Below are positions 11,607 to 23,440 of a DNA stretch of 64,000 nucleotides, in pieces. The notes below the pieces were generated by a model that was not told the DNA's origin, did not search any database, and saw nothing but the letters and a program-made list of their open reading frames with translations. The stretch is taken from assembly GCA_034509735.1 (NCBI GenBank), contig JACGWO010000001.1:14462854-14526853 (forward strand), written 5' to 3'. This DNA is from Sesamum alatum (lineage: Eukaryota > Streptophyta > Magnoliopsida > Lamiales > Pedaliaceae). The stretch's first letter is position 1, and every line of letters begins with the position of its first letter. The translations under genes and the position numbers were made by a program.

Positions 11607-14600
11607 TCTATACTCTATATAAATGTGTGAATACTCAAGTTATTCGTTCCCCATTGTGAAAAGACAAATATAGCCTCATTTAAATATTATTAATTATTAT
11701 ATTACATATTCTGGAATTTTTAATAATTTAGAATTCTAAATATTCTAAACCTCCTCCATATAAATATCTATATCTATATCTATACTCTATATAAATGTGT
11801 GAATACTCAAGCTTTTTGTTCCCCATGTGAAAAGACAAATATAGCCTCATTTAAATATTATTAATTATTATATTACATATTTTGGAATTTTTAACAATTT
11901 AGAATTCTAAATATTCTAAACCTCCTCCATATAAATATAGGATAAAAAACCCAAATCGTGAATCATAAATGAATCCAATTATACAGAATTTTAATAACTT
12001 GCTTCTCTAATCATGAATCATGAATCATGAATGAGCCTAAATACACAGACTTGTCATGCATTAAATTTTAATAACATTCACAAAAAATTATATTATACAA
12101 TTAGTTGTGGAAAAAATAAAATTCTATAAGGAAAATATTTAGGAGTCTTAATTGCTCTAAACTACTTAGAGAATGAATAACATATTCAACTAAAAAAAAT
12201 TAATATGCCAAATAATATTTGAATACAATTACTTTGCTAGAAGAAATCTTGATTATATTAAAAAAGTTTTAATGTACCATGACACATTAAAATTTAAAAT
12301 AAACTACACATGAATAATATATACAATACTAATCTAAACTTAAAACTTTATATATATAATACCAAATAAATATCAAAATTTAATTACAAATTAAAATTAA
12401 TATATGGATATGGTATTATTAAATTCAAATTGCTTGTGAAAATTCAACTATTCAGTGAATCTCTTAGTACTTGATTTTTTTAGTATTAGATAATCTTAAA
12501 TGCTTTACTTTTACATCTATTGATTTTTTTATATTAATTAATAGAATAAAAGTATTACAACAACAAATGTGACATAAAAAATTAAGTTGCAACATAATAT
12601 ATTATTGAATAAGAAGATTATACCAATTGGTGCATATGAAAATAAGATTCGAAGTTAAACTAAAAACATATAAAATAGAAAATTACAATATAAAGGCAAA
12701 AAAATAAAATTTTATACAATAATATTTCAAAATTTAGAAGGTAATAAGCATGTAAATAATACTTTGACAATATTTAAAAGTTGATAATGAAATATAATTA
12801 ACATTAGGATCTCACAATATAAAATATTGGCAATATTGTCCAATTAAATTATATTTTTATAATAATAGTCAATAAATGATTAGTTTGTAATCATTTAGTA
12901 TCAATAAATTAAAAATCAACGACATTCAAAATATAGTAAAAGAAAACATACTACATACACAAACATAATATACGAAAATCAAAAAATAGCAAAGAGACAC
13001 AATAAAACCTACGAATAAAAATTGATCAATTTTATTAAAATGAAATTTCTTATAAAATGGAATAACGAATAAGTATCAAAATTCAATTACAAATAAAATT
13101 ATCAATCCGATTAAATTAGAAATGCTATTGAAAATTTTAAAAAGAGCTAACTTATTGATTTTATTTCCATATTAATAGGCTAAAAATACCATATCTCCCT
13201 CCCCTGCACCCCAAAGACATTGACATTGAAGAAGAGTATAAATAGTAATATAATAAATAATTTAATTTAAAACCTTATCTTATTGAGTAGTAAATTAACT
13301 AACATAATTATAGGTTCTAACGAGACATATATAACTATTTTTATGCTTTAAAAGGTGCATAAAAGTTATAACATTTGGTCCACTTGTATTATTATACACT
13401 TAACGCCCACATGATATTTTCTTTTGAATATCCAGAGGAAAAAGTGTTATGGAGCAAAAATTGCTACTTTTTAATATTTATGGGATCGAAAGTGAGAATT
13501 TCAAAATCAATGGGCAAAATTAAAATAGAAAGTACCTATGTTACAGACTGAAAAACGCTATTTCCCCTTATGGAAATAAGAAAAAAATGGTGAGTGAACA
13601 TTAACTCAATAACAATTAAAAGTATAAAATTTTAAAATAATTATACACTAACACAGTAGTACAACTACATTTTTATATTAAGAAAATTATTAAATTTTGA
13701 GAATAAACTTAGTACAATAAAATAATAAATAAAAACTGAGTAAATTATTATGTTGAAATTAAAAGAAAAGATGATAAATAAATAGGCCAATGAGATTAAT
13801 ATATTTTTTCAGTAATATATAAATAACTTAAAAGTTTAAAAAGCATGAGTACTAAAGAGAATAAAAATCGATATATGAATAGAATATTATTAAATTGAAA
13901 TTGCTTATGAAAATTCAACTATTGAGTGAATCTCTTAGCACTTGATTTTTTTAGTATTAGATAATTCTGAATGTTTTACTTTTACATCTATTGTTTCGTT
14001 TATAAAGGTGAAATATTAAATTTTATACAATAATATTTCAAAATTTAGAAGCTAATAAAGCATGTAAATAATGCTTTGACAATATATAAAAAAAGTTGAT
14101 ACTGAAATTAACATACATTATAGGAGCTTAGAATACAAACATTGGTACTATGGTCCAATTTAATTATAGTTTTGTAACAATAGTCAATAAATATTAGCTT
14201 GTAATAGTACCAATAAATTAAAAATAAATGACATTCAAATATAGTAGTACAAGAAAACATACAACATACACATACAAAATGTAGCAAAAAATAAAACAAA
14301 ATTAAACAACAGAAAATAGGCATAATAAAACTTACATATAAAATTGATCAATTTATTTTATTAAATTGAAATTTCTTCTATCCAAGATAAGGAGCTTTGA
14401 CTAATTATTTTTATTTTAATATTAATTTTTTGAATATCATTATTTTATATATTCATATTAATTGGTTTGATACATAATAATGAAATATTCATTAGTGAAT
14501 ATACGAAATACAAAATTTTAATTTTGGGGAATATCTTTTTATTCAATAGTACCAATTAAATTTAGAAACTGAATTACAAATAATAGAATTAAATAGTTTC

Positions 14601-14764
14601 CTTATCAATTTAAATAATTGTTATCAATTTGTTTGAAAATATAATTGTATAATACTAATGTTTCAATTGGAAAAAATATGAATAATATCATGAACTTAAC
14701 ATAAATAATATAATTACTTCTAAAAATATATTTGTACACGTGCATCGCACGTCATTCTTTCTAG
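11607..14764 (+). mobile_element. Non-autonomous Helitron, copy C, nested in the CACTA element
   Basis: It has the same ends as copies A and B: TCTATACTC at 11607 after A, and hairpin then CTAG at 14761-14764 before T. The first 170 bp or so are repeated: a second TCTATACTC 5' end lies at 11779, so the 5' terminus is tandemly duplicated. It lacks the GC-rich 120-bp insert of copies A and B and so represents a different sublineage. No coding capacity. Confidence 0.85.
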
Positions 14765-15537
14765 TATAATAAAAGAGAGAACTTCAACTGCATTCAAGAA
14801 GGAACTATATATAGAAAACTACAAATAGGTATAATACTATGTAGTAATAGAAGAACTGTGAAGAGACTAAAGTTGTACAAGGTCGCACTTATCACTCTCC
14901 TTTTTCCATTATGCACTTCATCATTTTCCTTGATTCACACATAAATGAGGCAATATAAAAAGCAATCCACCCTCTTCTCCACTCCATGCTAATCTCTCTA
15001 ACAGCAACATCTACATCTTCTAGTTGATGATTTACCACTTATTTGTAGGATGTTTATTTTGTAAAACTCTAATAATTATTAATACACAAGGGTATTAAAC
15101 TCATGATAATAGTAATGTTCACAATAGGGAGTCAAGACCTTAACTTAATAGATTTTGTTATTATTGCTACAGATGAGGAAAGGTAAGTGCAAGTTAAAGC
15201 TGTTACTGCTACCTTTAACATGCTTGTTATTATTAATTCACTCTCTTTTATACCAGAAATCTAATCTTGTGAATGCTTAGACAGACCACTCTTAACTAGG
15301 AGCAACAAAAAGTTTGTGGCATGCAAGAATGCAGCATGACACATAGATAAAAGACGAAGCATTATATAATTGCACATGACAACTTCAGCTTTGTTTAGAC
15401 TTTTACTAATTAGACTACCAACAAACTTACTTTCTCGCCACAAAAAAAAAAAAAAAAGAAAAAAAGCAAAAAATTGAGAGAAGAAACTCCAAGGTGCACT
15501 GGAGAGGTAAAAAAGAGGGAAAAAGGAAAAATGAAGA

Positions 15538-15840
15538 GGGGAAAAGGAAGCCAACCTTTTCTTGTTCTGCTCTTCTCCTGCACCAACAAACAGAAATCAC
15601 AAATCAGAAATCCCCGCAAAAAAAATGCAGCGAAATCGGCGGGCGAGAGGATGACAGTCGAAAAACCGCAGGTGAGTTGTTCATCGGAGGAAAAAAGAGG
15701 GGAAAAGGAAGCCAACCTTTCATCGTTCTGCTCTTCTCCTCCACCCACAAACAGAAATCACAAATCAGAAATCCACGCGAAGAAAACACAGTCGAAATCG
15801 GCGGGGGAGAGGATGACAGTCGAAATCGCCGCCTAAATCG
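15538..15840. repeat. 161-bp imperfect tandem duplication in CACTA cargo
   Basis: Two adjacent units begin GGGGAAAAGGAAGCCAACCT at 15538 and 15699 and run through AGAGGATGACAGTCGAAA; a third partial end follows at about 15841. GC content is higher than the surroundings, suggesting captured genic or promoter DNA. The open frames on both strands are by-products of the repeat and match nothing I recognise. Confidence 0.7.
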
Positions 15841-16667
15841 GTGGGGGAGAGGATGACAATCGAAATCCGCAGTCAAAATCGGTGGGGAAGAAGAGAAGTC
15901 TTGAGGGAACTCTCAGGATTTTGCTCGGTCAATTTGGGAATTTGGGGATTTTACTTATTTAATATTATTTTTAAAAGAGAAGAGAAGTTTAAATTAAGAA
16001 GAGGTTTTGTTTTTCAAGATAATATTTAATTAGAAAAGTAAAATTATTTTTAATTTCGTCTTTGTTTCCGTCTTAGAACTGCAAAATCTTTAATGGAAAC
16101 AAAGACGGATTTATTTAAAAAAAATTAAATCCATTTAAGACGGAAACAAAGACGGAAAATTAAAAAAATATATATTTTCTAAAATCCGTCTTTTGATTCC
16201 ATCTTAGAATTTGAAATTCTAAGACGGAAATATTCAGTCATAAATTTTTTGTTCTATTATAAATTCAAAGACAAAATTAAAGACGGAATATTTGTCATAA
16301 CAGCAAGAGATTTTATTTTGAAGAGGGGTTTAAAGCAATTTTTTTTGAAAATGACCCTTGATCAAAAATTTTATTTTATAACTTTAAGACGGAAATCATT
16401 CTGTTGTTGAATCCGTCTTTGAAAGGTGAAATTTATTGACGGATATAAATCTGTCTTTGATTTCCATCTCTTAAAGTCTTAATTATTTTCTTAATTATTT
16501 TAAAAAATGCCGAATTGTAAAATATGCCTTCTAACTTTTGTAATTTTATTTTATAATTAAGATAGAAATTATTTTCGTCTCTAAATCCGTCTTTGATAGG
16601 TGAAAATTATTGACAGATATTTTTCCGTCTTTGATTTCCGTCTCTGAAGGTCTGCTCTCTTGTAGTG

Positions 16668-16966
16668 AGATTCTGAGACGGAAATAAAGACGGATGCAAA
16701 AAAAATTATTTTAAAAATTCATCTCTGATTCTGTCTTAGAATTTAGGATTCTAAGACGGAATCAGAGACGGAATATTTTTATAATTTTATTTATTTATTT
16801 TTTTTTTGCAAAATGTCAATTCTTCAAAAGTTCCATTCATATTTTTGTAATTTTATTTTATAATTTTAAGACGGAAATAGTTTCCGTCTTTGAAGGTTGA
16901 AAATTATTGACAGATATTTTTCCATCTCTGATTTCTGTCTTTGAAACCTTGCTCTCTTGTAATGTA
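16668..16966. repeat. GACGGA-type CACTA-end unit next to the CACTA element, block A
   Basis: Same unit as 7823-8119 and 53022-53303: it starts GATTCTGAGACGG and ends CTCTCTTGTAATG. It formed part of the original target in which the CACTA element landed, since block B has it uninterrupted. Confidence 0.6.
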
Positions 16967-17690
16967 AGTAAGATTCGATTAAATAAAAAATCAAGAAATA
17001 TGTTTTGCTAAAGCTATTTATATTAAGCAAAAAGACCCAAGTTTGAACTCCCCAGAGCACTTATATGGGTTTTTTTTTCAAATCTGTTAGTTTTAATGGA
17101 TATTTAACAGTGGGGACTAAATTCGATGGAATCTTAAAATGTGAGGGATTAAGTTTTATGAGGTGCAAACATAAAGGACCAAATTCGGATAAGTAACATA
17201 GTTGAGGGACCAAAAGTAATATTAACCCCAATAAATAATTATGGTAAATATAAATAAATATTTAAAAATTTTGTATAAGATCAAGATGTTAAGACTTCTT
17301 GCTTATGAGACTTATTTCATCTCACTCCATCCGATCAAATCAAGATGGTGTTTGTTATATGGATATTTTTTATCTGAAAATTGAACATATTTCAAAGACA
17401 TTTAACTAATCTCAAATTAAAAAAAAATTCACATCAATTATAATTATTACATTCTTTTTTTATTTAATATTTTTTACACGTCACATCAACTATCGTGATT
17501 ATATTCCTATCTTATATTCCATATATTACATACTCCAAGAAAAATCTCATCTCAACCAAGTTCATATAATTTCATTTTCTTTCTTTTTCTATTTTTTTTA
17601 ATTGAAATGAGATGAAATTACAAAACAATCACAGTTAAAAACATCCTTGAACTTAAAAGGGAAAAAATATTTATTTTAATCTAAGGCAAA

Positions 17691-18105
17691 ATTACATTTT
17701 TGGTCCTGTAACTTTAGGCCATTAGCACTTTTAGTCCTGTAACTTTCGCGGTTTACAGACTTCGCCCTTTTTTTTTTGATACATTTAGTCCTACATATCT
17801 CAATTTTGGTCCTTTTTTAACACATTTAGTCCTACCTTTACATTTTTGGTCCACCGGTAAATTTTCCGGCCAATCGAATTGGCTGGAATGCCACGTCAAA
17901 TAGCACATCATCTGCCACGTGAGATTTGTAGATAGGCAAAATTATATTTTGGTCCTGTAACTTTAGGCCATTAGCACTTTTAGTCCTGTATCTTTCGCGG
18001 TTTACATATTTCGTCCTTTTTTTGACACATTTAGTCCTGCACATATCAATTTTGGTCCTTTTTTAATAAATTTAGTCCTGCCTTTACATTTCTTGGTCCA
18101 CCGAT
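17691..18105. repeat. Half-copies of the GGTCCTGTAAC inverted-repeat family
   Basis: Two successive left-arm-like copies (from about 17691 and 17937) of the element seen complete at 18664-19048, with the marker GGTCCTGTAACTTTAGGCC. The whole 17691-19048 stretch is absent from block B, which reads directly across near 54025. Confidence 0.6.
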
Positions 18106-18663
18106 TAAAGAAAAAACATATAACAAATGAAAAATAGAGATACAATGAACATAGAACTTTGAAGGTGCCATAGGCCGTTATTTGAACACACAAGTATACA
18201 TGATTTATTGATTCACACAAAAGAAAGTTCAAAAGGAGCACAACTTGCTTTATTCACTATTAAAAAAAAGGGCCAATAGGGAGCATCTCTTCCCCTTATT
18301 ATCAAGGGAGCAACTTATAGTAATGAGGTTTATGCTTTTTTTACTTTATTATCTTCTTTTTCTTCGTCATCGTTGTCTTCCTCCTCCTCCTTAACTTGTC
18401 TCTTTGGACCTGAAGGGGGGTTTTTGTTCAAAAAATTCATGTACCATATGGTGCACTAAAAAAAAATTACTATTGCTACATTTTTAATGACTATGGCTAA
18501 AAACCGTGCGAAATAGCTTTTATTAATTACGATTTAATAAAAACCGATACAAAAACTAGATTTTTCACCATGAAAAATTTATTTGCCACGGCTAAGAGCC
18601 ATAGTAAAAACATTCGTCATTACATTTGAGATTCACGCCTTCACGACAAAAGAAAAAAAAAAA
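18106..18663. other. Non-coding filler between inverted-repeat copies
   Basis: No gene seen. It includes an AT-rich segment, a CT-rich run (18355-18400) and a CACTAAAA-type motif followed by ATGGCTAA/GCCATAG-like repeats (18460-18610) that may be a degraded transposon end. Confidence 0.3.
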
Positions 18664-19048
18664 GTAAAATTACATTTTTGGTCCTGTAACTTTAGGCCAT
18701 TAGCACTTTTCGTCCTCTTTTTGACACATTTAGTCCTGCACATCTCAATTTTGGTCCTTTTTTAACAAATTTAGTCCTGCCTTTACATTTTTGGTCCACC
18801 GGTAAATTTTTCGGCCAAACGAATTCCACGTCAATAACACATCATCTGCCACATGTTATTGATGTGGCATTCTGGCCAAACGAATTGGCCGAAAAATTTA
18901 CCGGTGGATCAAAAATGTAAAGGCAGGACTAAATTTGTTAAAAAAGGACCAAAATTGAGAGGTGCAGGACGAAATATGTAAACTGCAAAAGATACAAGAC
19001 TAAAAGTGCTAATAACCTAAAATTACAGGACCAAAAATGTAATTTTAC
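18664..19048. mobile_element. Foldback/MITE-like element with long inverted arms
   Basis: Left arm GTAAAATTACATTTTTGGTC is mirrored by a right arm ending GTAATTTTAC. The arms of about 160 bp are highly similar when one is reverse-complemented, with the fold near 18840-18870. Transcription would give a long hairpin. No coding capacity. Relatives lie at 17691-18105 and 29113-29493. Confidence 0.7.
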
Positions 19049-19378
19049 CTTAATTTAATTATTTGATTTCTTGGTGAAGTGGTGATTGAATGTGTGGTGA
19101 CCATGCTCACCCAAAAAAACAAAGCACTGGTCCCATACCATATCATTATTCTTAATGAAACGATTTATTGAATACGTATATTTATAAAATAAATAAGAAT
19201 TTTAATATAATAATACATTTTGAAATATTTGTAAATAATTCGCTTAATATTTTTAAAAATATATTGATCAATAGATTAAATAAAAATATAATTTAGTTTT
19301 AGTCGGTTTGAAGTTGGGGACAAATTTGAGAGAGGAAGGGAAGGTGTCAAACTATAGTTGGGACATGGGAGGAAGTAT

Positions 19379-20194
19379 GCCTGTGAATGGGCGGGTATTA
19401 CCCTATTCGGACGCAGATCCCAAGCCAATAAATACGCATAGTTATTATTTATAGATCCTACCCAGACCCTACCCATGCAATACCCGTCGGGTCTTACCTA
19501 TGTTATACCCACAAAAACTGGGTCCAATCTGGGTCTTACCAATAGTAAAATGAATGAAGCATTATACATATATTTTTTGTAATGATATCACCAAAATATA
19601 TTGTCAAATTGATTTAATAAAAATATTTAATAAACTTCCAATCTATAAAATAAATTGAAAGTTATTCAACTTTTTAATATGTACAAATTGAACATCGTTG
19701 AAATATAAACAATGATCTTGACTTTTCTCAAATATTAGACCGTCATTAATCAATTACACAATCTACATACATTCAGAATATGAACCGAGATTGAAGAACG
19801 GTAGGAAAAAAATAAGTATGAAAATTATATTTTAATTTTAAAATATTTTTCTTATCGATTTGAAAATGCATTCAACTTTTATTTCATGAATTTTTTACAA
19901 TTCAGATTCAAACAAATCTTATCAGTTTCATATGTTAGTCGAGCTTAACTAATTTTAGATGACAAGTAAATCGAGTCAATTGATGTATAAAAAATTTACA
20001 AATTCGATGAACTGTTAGATGTTACCCATTCAATATCCATACCCACAGGTATTTTAGGGTCTAGACCCTACCCATACCCAAAGTACTTATTTCGATGAGT
20101 ATGGGTCTAATATAAAATCATTGGGTATGGGTCTGGGTATTAGTTATTGTAGTGGGTCTGGATCTGAGTATTACCCGTTCATAGACAGGTCTAT
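19379..20194. mobile_element. Inverted-terminus element with GGGTAT/ATACCC repeats, copy A
   Basis: About 816 bp bounded by degenerate inverted ends (CCTGTGAATGGGCGGGTA against CCTGTCTATGAACGGGTA) with many internal TACCC/GGGTA motifs near both ends. It is flanked by GAGGAAGTAT on the left and GAGAAAGTAT on the right (9/10 match; 10/10 in block B). It resembles a hAT- or MITE-type element, but the class is not settled. No coding frame. Confidence 0.55.
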
Positions 20195-20204
20195 GAGAAA
20201 GTAT

Positions 20205-21602
20205 GGGTCTGAAAGTACGTCGTGCGGGACAAGTTTTGAGTCTAACTGCAACTAAGTGAGAGGGTCTCGAATCGATCAACTATGTTCTCTTGTCATCTAT
20301 ATTGAACACGTTTGAGAGCCCAAGGTACCTGATATTGCGCGAAGTGAAATCAATTAATTTTAGGTAAATTACATTAACACCCCCATGAGGTTAGGTAAAA
20401 ATTTTACAATTTGAAGTTTTTAAAACTTCAAAATATTTTTAATTTTCAGATTTATATCAAATTCAAATTTGTAACAACTCATTAATGACCATTATTTCTA
20501 TTTTAATTTTTGGGTGTTACATGCCCTATTCTAACACTATAAATAGGATGTAATAGGGGTCTAGGTAGATACAACAACTCACTATTTTCTTTGCACCCTA
20601 CATTCTTATTCTTCTTACTACATATTCTGCGCCAACTTGATAATGTCTAGTTCTCTAGTCTTCTTGTGGACGTGCTTCTAATAGAAGACACCGGTTGTGG
20701 CCTTTTGGATTTTATCTTGGGGTGGTGGTGAGCCGACAGTACCTGCACGTAGGGAGGCCATCACAATCTTAGGATAGCGTCAAGTGACGTGACTCCTACA
20801 GGCCAACCGTTTAAATTTATACACATATATTGCATGCATTATTTATCTTCATTTGCACAAATCTCTTTCAACTTTAAATTAGAAATTTCCCACAAGAATC
20901 TAAGATTGCGATCTCTTAATTTTTAACTAGTTAGATTCTAGGTTACATTTCTATTTTTCTCTAATTCAGTTTAATTTTTCTTTGAAATATTTATTCATTA
21001 TTATTATGGTCATTGTCATAAATTTGGTCATATAGATATTGTATGTGTTTCACTTAAAGTTTGCATATTGAAGTTAATTATGATATATTGCTTTGCACGT
21101 CAAATCAATCTTGTTGTTTGAATCTAAAATTTCAATTCATACTTGTACAACCAAAAATTTATATTTGATTGTTGTTTCTTTGAAATATTAATTAATTGTT
21201 GTTTCTCCCATGTGTACATATCTTCTATGATCTTTAAATTGGACCCTCTTCTTTAATTAATTACTCATCATCATTCTTTCAGGTTGCAGTGTTTCCTTTA
21301 TCCGTCAAAATCATGTCTTAATGTCTTATCCATCACAATAAAAATTAAATGATGATTTTTATATTATTATTAATTATATGTGTTCGAGTATAAGTTTTTT
21401 AAACAATAATCAGCGATAAAAAAAGGTAGTGTATAACTTCGAAATATTTATATAGGTGAGTTTTGGGGTTATATTTTGGTGTTAGTTTCTTACAGACATT
21501 TTAATATGTGCTATTTTTTCATTATATCTGCGTCAAAAAATACCAGCCATCCATGATTTTAAGATATTTATGCATTTTAAAATTAAGCTTTTATATTTTT
21601 TA
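20205..21602. other. Repeat-rich stretch with a possible solo-LTR-like promoter
   Basis: Homology with block B ends near 20440. At about 20537-20550 the plus strand has ACTATAAATAGG, a good TATA box, followed by a moderately GC-rich 250-bp stretch (20650-20810) and AT-rich DNA. This could be a solo LTR of an unknown element or an isolated promoter. No reading frame follows it. No clear LTR ends were found. Confidence 0.3.
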
Positions 21603-22079
21603 CACTACAAGAAAATCAACAAATAGCAACGAAAATTAGAAACGAGAGTAAATTTGTTGGTGATCAACAATGAATTTAGCAAGGGATAAACATTTTAAGT
21701 TTTTGTAATTTCAAAATTAACGTTAGAAACAAAATATTTCGTTGCTAAAATTAGAAAAAAAAATTATGTTGCAAAAATTCATAGCTGGCTTTGGTAAAAA
21801 CTTTGAAAATTTCTTGATAAAATTTTCGTTGCAGAATTCATAGCTGAAAATTTTACAAAAACAAATAACATATAATAAAATTTAGCAACAAAAGAATTCA
21901 TTGCAAAATATAAATAATTATATTGGAAAGTTTTTTATTGTAACATTATAAATTATATTTTTATATACATATAAATTTTAATATTTTAATTTCAATTAAT
22001 TAAACGCAAACATAAGAAAATGTCCTTTTATTAATAATATTTTTAATTAAAATAAAAAAATTCAAAGTAATTATATATA

Positions 22080-22576
22080 GGGTTAATTACATTTAGACCC
22101 CCTCTAAAAATGCATAATTACACTTTCCCCCAAAAAAGTTTTGAAATTACATTTACACCCCTCTAAAAATTCTTTGTTTACACCTGACCTCCATTCGTTA
22201 AAGTTTGGGCGGAAAATGTTCATTTCAACAAAAATAATTACATAAATTTTTAATTTTACCTCTCATTTAACATTCTCGTGCAATAATTTTGTACTTATAA
22301 GGAAAAAATATAATAATATTGGCCTCACTCCATACATATACGTTACACTTATCCTCTTATAAGTACAAAAATATACATGAGAATTTTAAATGATGGGAAA
22401 AATTAAAAATTTGTGTAATTATTTTGTTGACGTGAACATTTTTCGTCCAAACTCTAACGGATGGGGGTCAGGTGTAAACAGAGAATTTTCGGAGGGGTTG
22501 TAAGTGTAATTTCAAAACTTTTTTAGGGGAAAGTGTAATTATACATTCTCAGAGGAGGTGTAAGTGTAATTAAACC
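22080..22576. mobile_element. Mutator-like MITE, about 500 bp, 9-bp TSD
   Basis: Long terminal inverted repeats of about 120 bp begin GGGTTAATTACATTTAGACC. The element is flanked by the perfect 9-bp duplication TTATATATA (22071-22079 and 22577-22585). No coding capacity. A second copy is at 62794-63293. Confidence 0.85.
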
Positions 22577-23150
22577 TTATATATAATAAGTTACAATTGA
22601 ATTTGGCCTCCAAAAATTAATTAAAGGGGTTCTTTTTTCTTTTTTCTTTTTGTAAAAAGGGAATACTTCATTAATAATTATATGAAGGTTTATATGGAGA
22701 AAATAGGAAAACAAAAGAGAACATGTATCGAATACTCTGTTTGTCTTCCCAAAATCAAAATCCCCAATTTGGAGATTCACCGATGAAGATTGAGTTCCAT
22801 TTTCTTCTCTGCGGTTGAGCTTCACTTGAATCTCTCTACGGAAGTCTAGGATATGGATGATTTCAGTTCCAATTCTAAAATAACTCAAAGCTCCGATGAA
22901 CTCAAAACTACACTGAAAATCGACGGTGGAAGATCCGATGAGCCACGTATTTGTTAGTCTAGTTTAATCTAAATCTGATGGATTGTTTCATGCATGCTGT
23001 TTTCTTTTTAGTTGTGTGGTGCATATAAGATAATAACATTGACAGCCCTTTCTGTAAGATATTTTGCTCTTCGATGGAGTTAGATTTTCCTCCTTGGATG
23101 AATTTTACTGTCTGTGTTATGATACAGGTGCTGCCGGCGGTCTTTCATAA

Positions 23151-23216
23151 TTGGTTCCTGATAAAGTCCTCAAATTGAAGCAGCTGACTGTGCTTACTCT
23201 GGCAGAGACAAACAAG
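23151..23216 (+). pseudogene. Captured exon fragment resembling COP9 signalosome subunit 7
   Basis: The plus strand reads LVPDKVLKLKQLTVLTLA then ETNK, followed at once by a donor site (AAG|GTAGCT). From memory this matches the PCI-domain region of plant CSN7 (LKLKQLTVLTLAESNK), including an exon edge. Only about 22 codons survive, upstream sequence contains a stop, and the fragment sits inside a CACTA-like element. It is transduplicated host sequence and not a functional gene. Confidence 0.65.
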
Positions 23217-23265
23217 GTAGCTTTCTATCTGTGTGTTTCTTAGTGTGTATAAGCAAATGATGGAG

Positions 23266-23440
23266 CTCTCATCTTCACCCATTTGGAGCAATATAAGGAA
23301 CGAATTCAAGAGTTAGAGCACAACAACGAGAGCTACAAGAACTGAGTAGTAACTTTGATCAGAAAGTTCAAAATATCGTTTCTAGTGTACTTGCCGCCTA
23401 TGGTATTTTTCCAGGCCAACATGTTTCTCCAGGATAGTGC
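23266..23440 (+). pseudogene. Coiled-coil fragment, probably from a plant En/Spm-type accessory protein
   Basis: A frameshifted plus-strand frame gives HLEQYKERIQELEH, then after a shift ELQELSSNFDQKVQN and VSSVLAAYGIFPGQH. This is a short heptad-like helix followed by a Pro/Gly-rich tail (Pro-rich to about 23530), as at the C-terminus of plant Ptta/En/Spm transposon proteins. The assignment is tentative. Confidence 0.35.

Larger units (their letters stand above)
9064..16667. mobile_element. Non-autonomous CACTA (En/Spm) transposon, 7.6 kb, TSD AGA
   Basis: The element begins CACTACAAGAAAA (9064) and ends CTTGTAGTG (16667), flanked by the 3-bp duplication AGA (9061-9063 and 16668-16670), as expected for CACTA elements. 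Both ends carry dense subterminal GACGGAAA/TTTCCGTC repeats (about 9085-9400 and 16040-16660), the kind of motif bound by TNPA-type proteins. No TNP2 or TNPA frame is seen, so it is non-autonomous. Cargo includes an eIF3f-like exon (10029-10080), a nested Helitron (11607-14764) and a 161-bp tandem duplication (15538-15840). Block B near 53021 has the empty site with a single AGA. The remaining cargo at 9400-11606 and 14765-15420 shows nothing recognisable. Confidence 0.9.
1..20440. repeat. Segmental duplication block A
   Basis: This block matches 44207-55440 in order and orientation: LINE relic, Helitron, 2-ODD gene, 5' flank, then the repeat-rich stretch ending near 20440. Offsets are constant over long stretches (44223 bp through the 2-ODD gene). 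Block A is longer mainly because it carries a CACTA element at 9064-16667, an extra CACTA-end fragment at 7823-8119 and a run of inverted repeats at 17691-19048, all absent from block B. The left edge is cut by the window, so the true start of the duplication is unknown. Confidence 0.9.

Noticed and set aside
15410..15876. Open frames of 90-120 codons on both strands in the CACTA cargo
   Set aside because: They are created by the 161-bp tandem duplication, lack recognisable motifs and are open on both strands at once.
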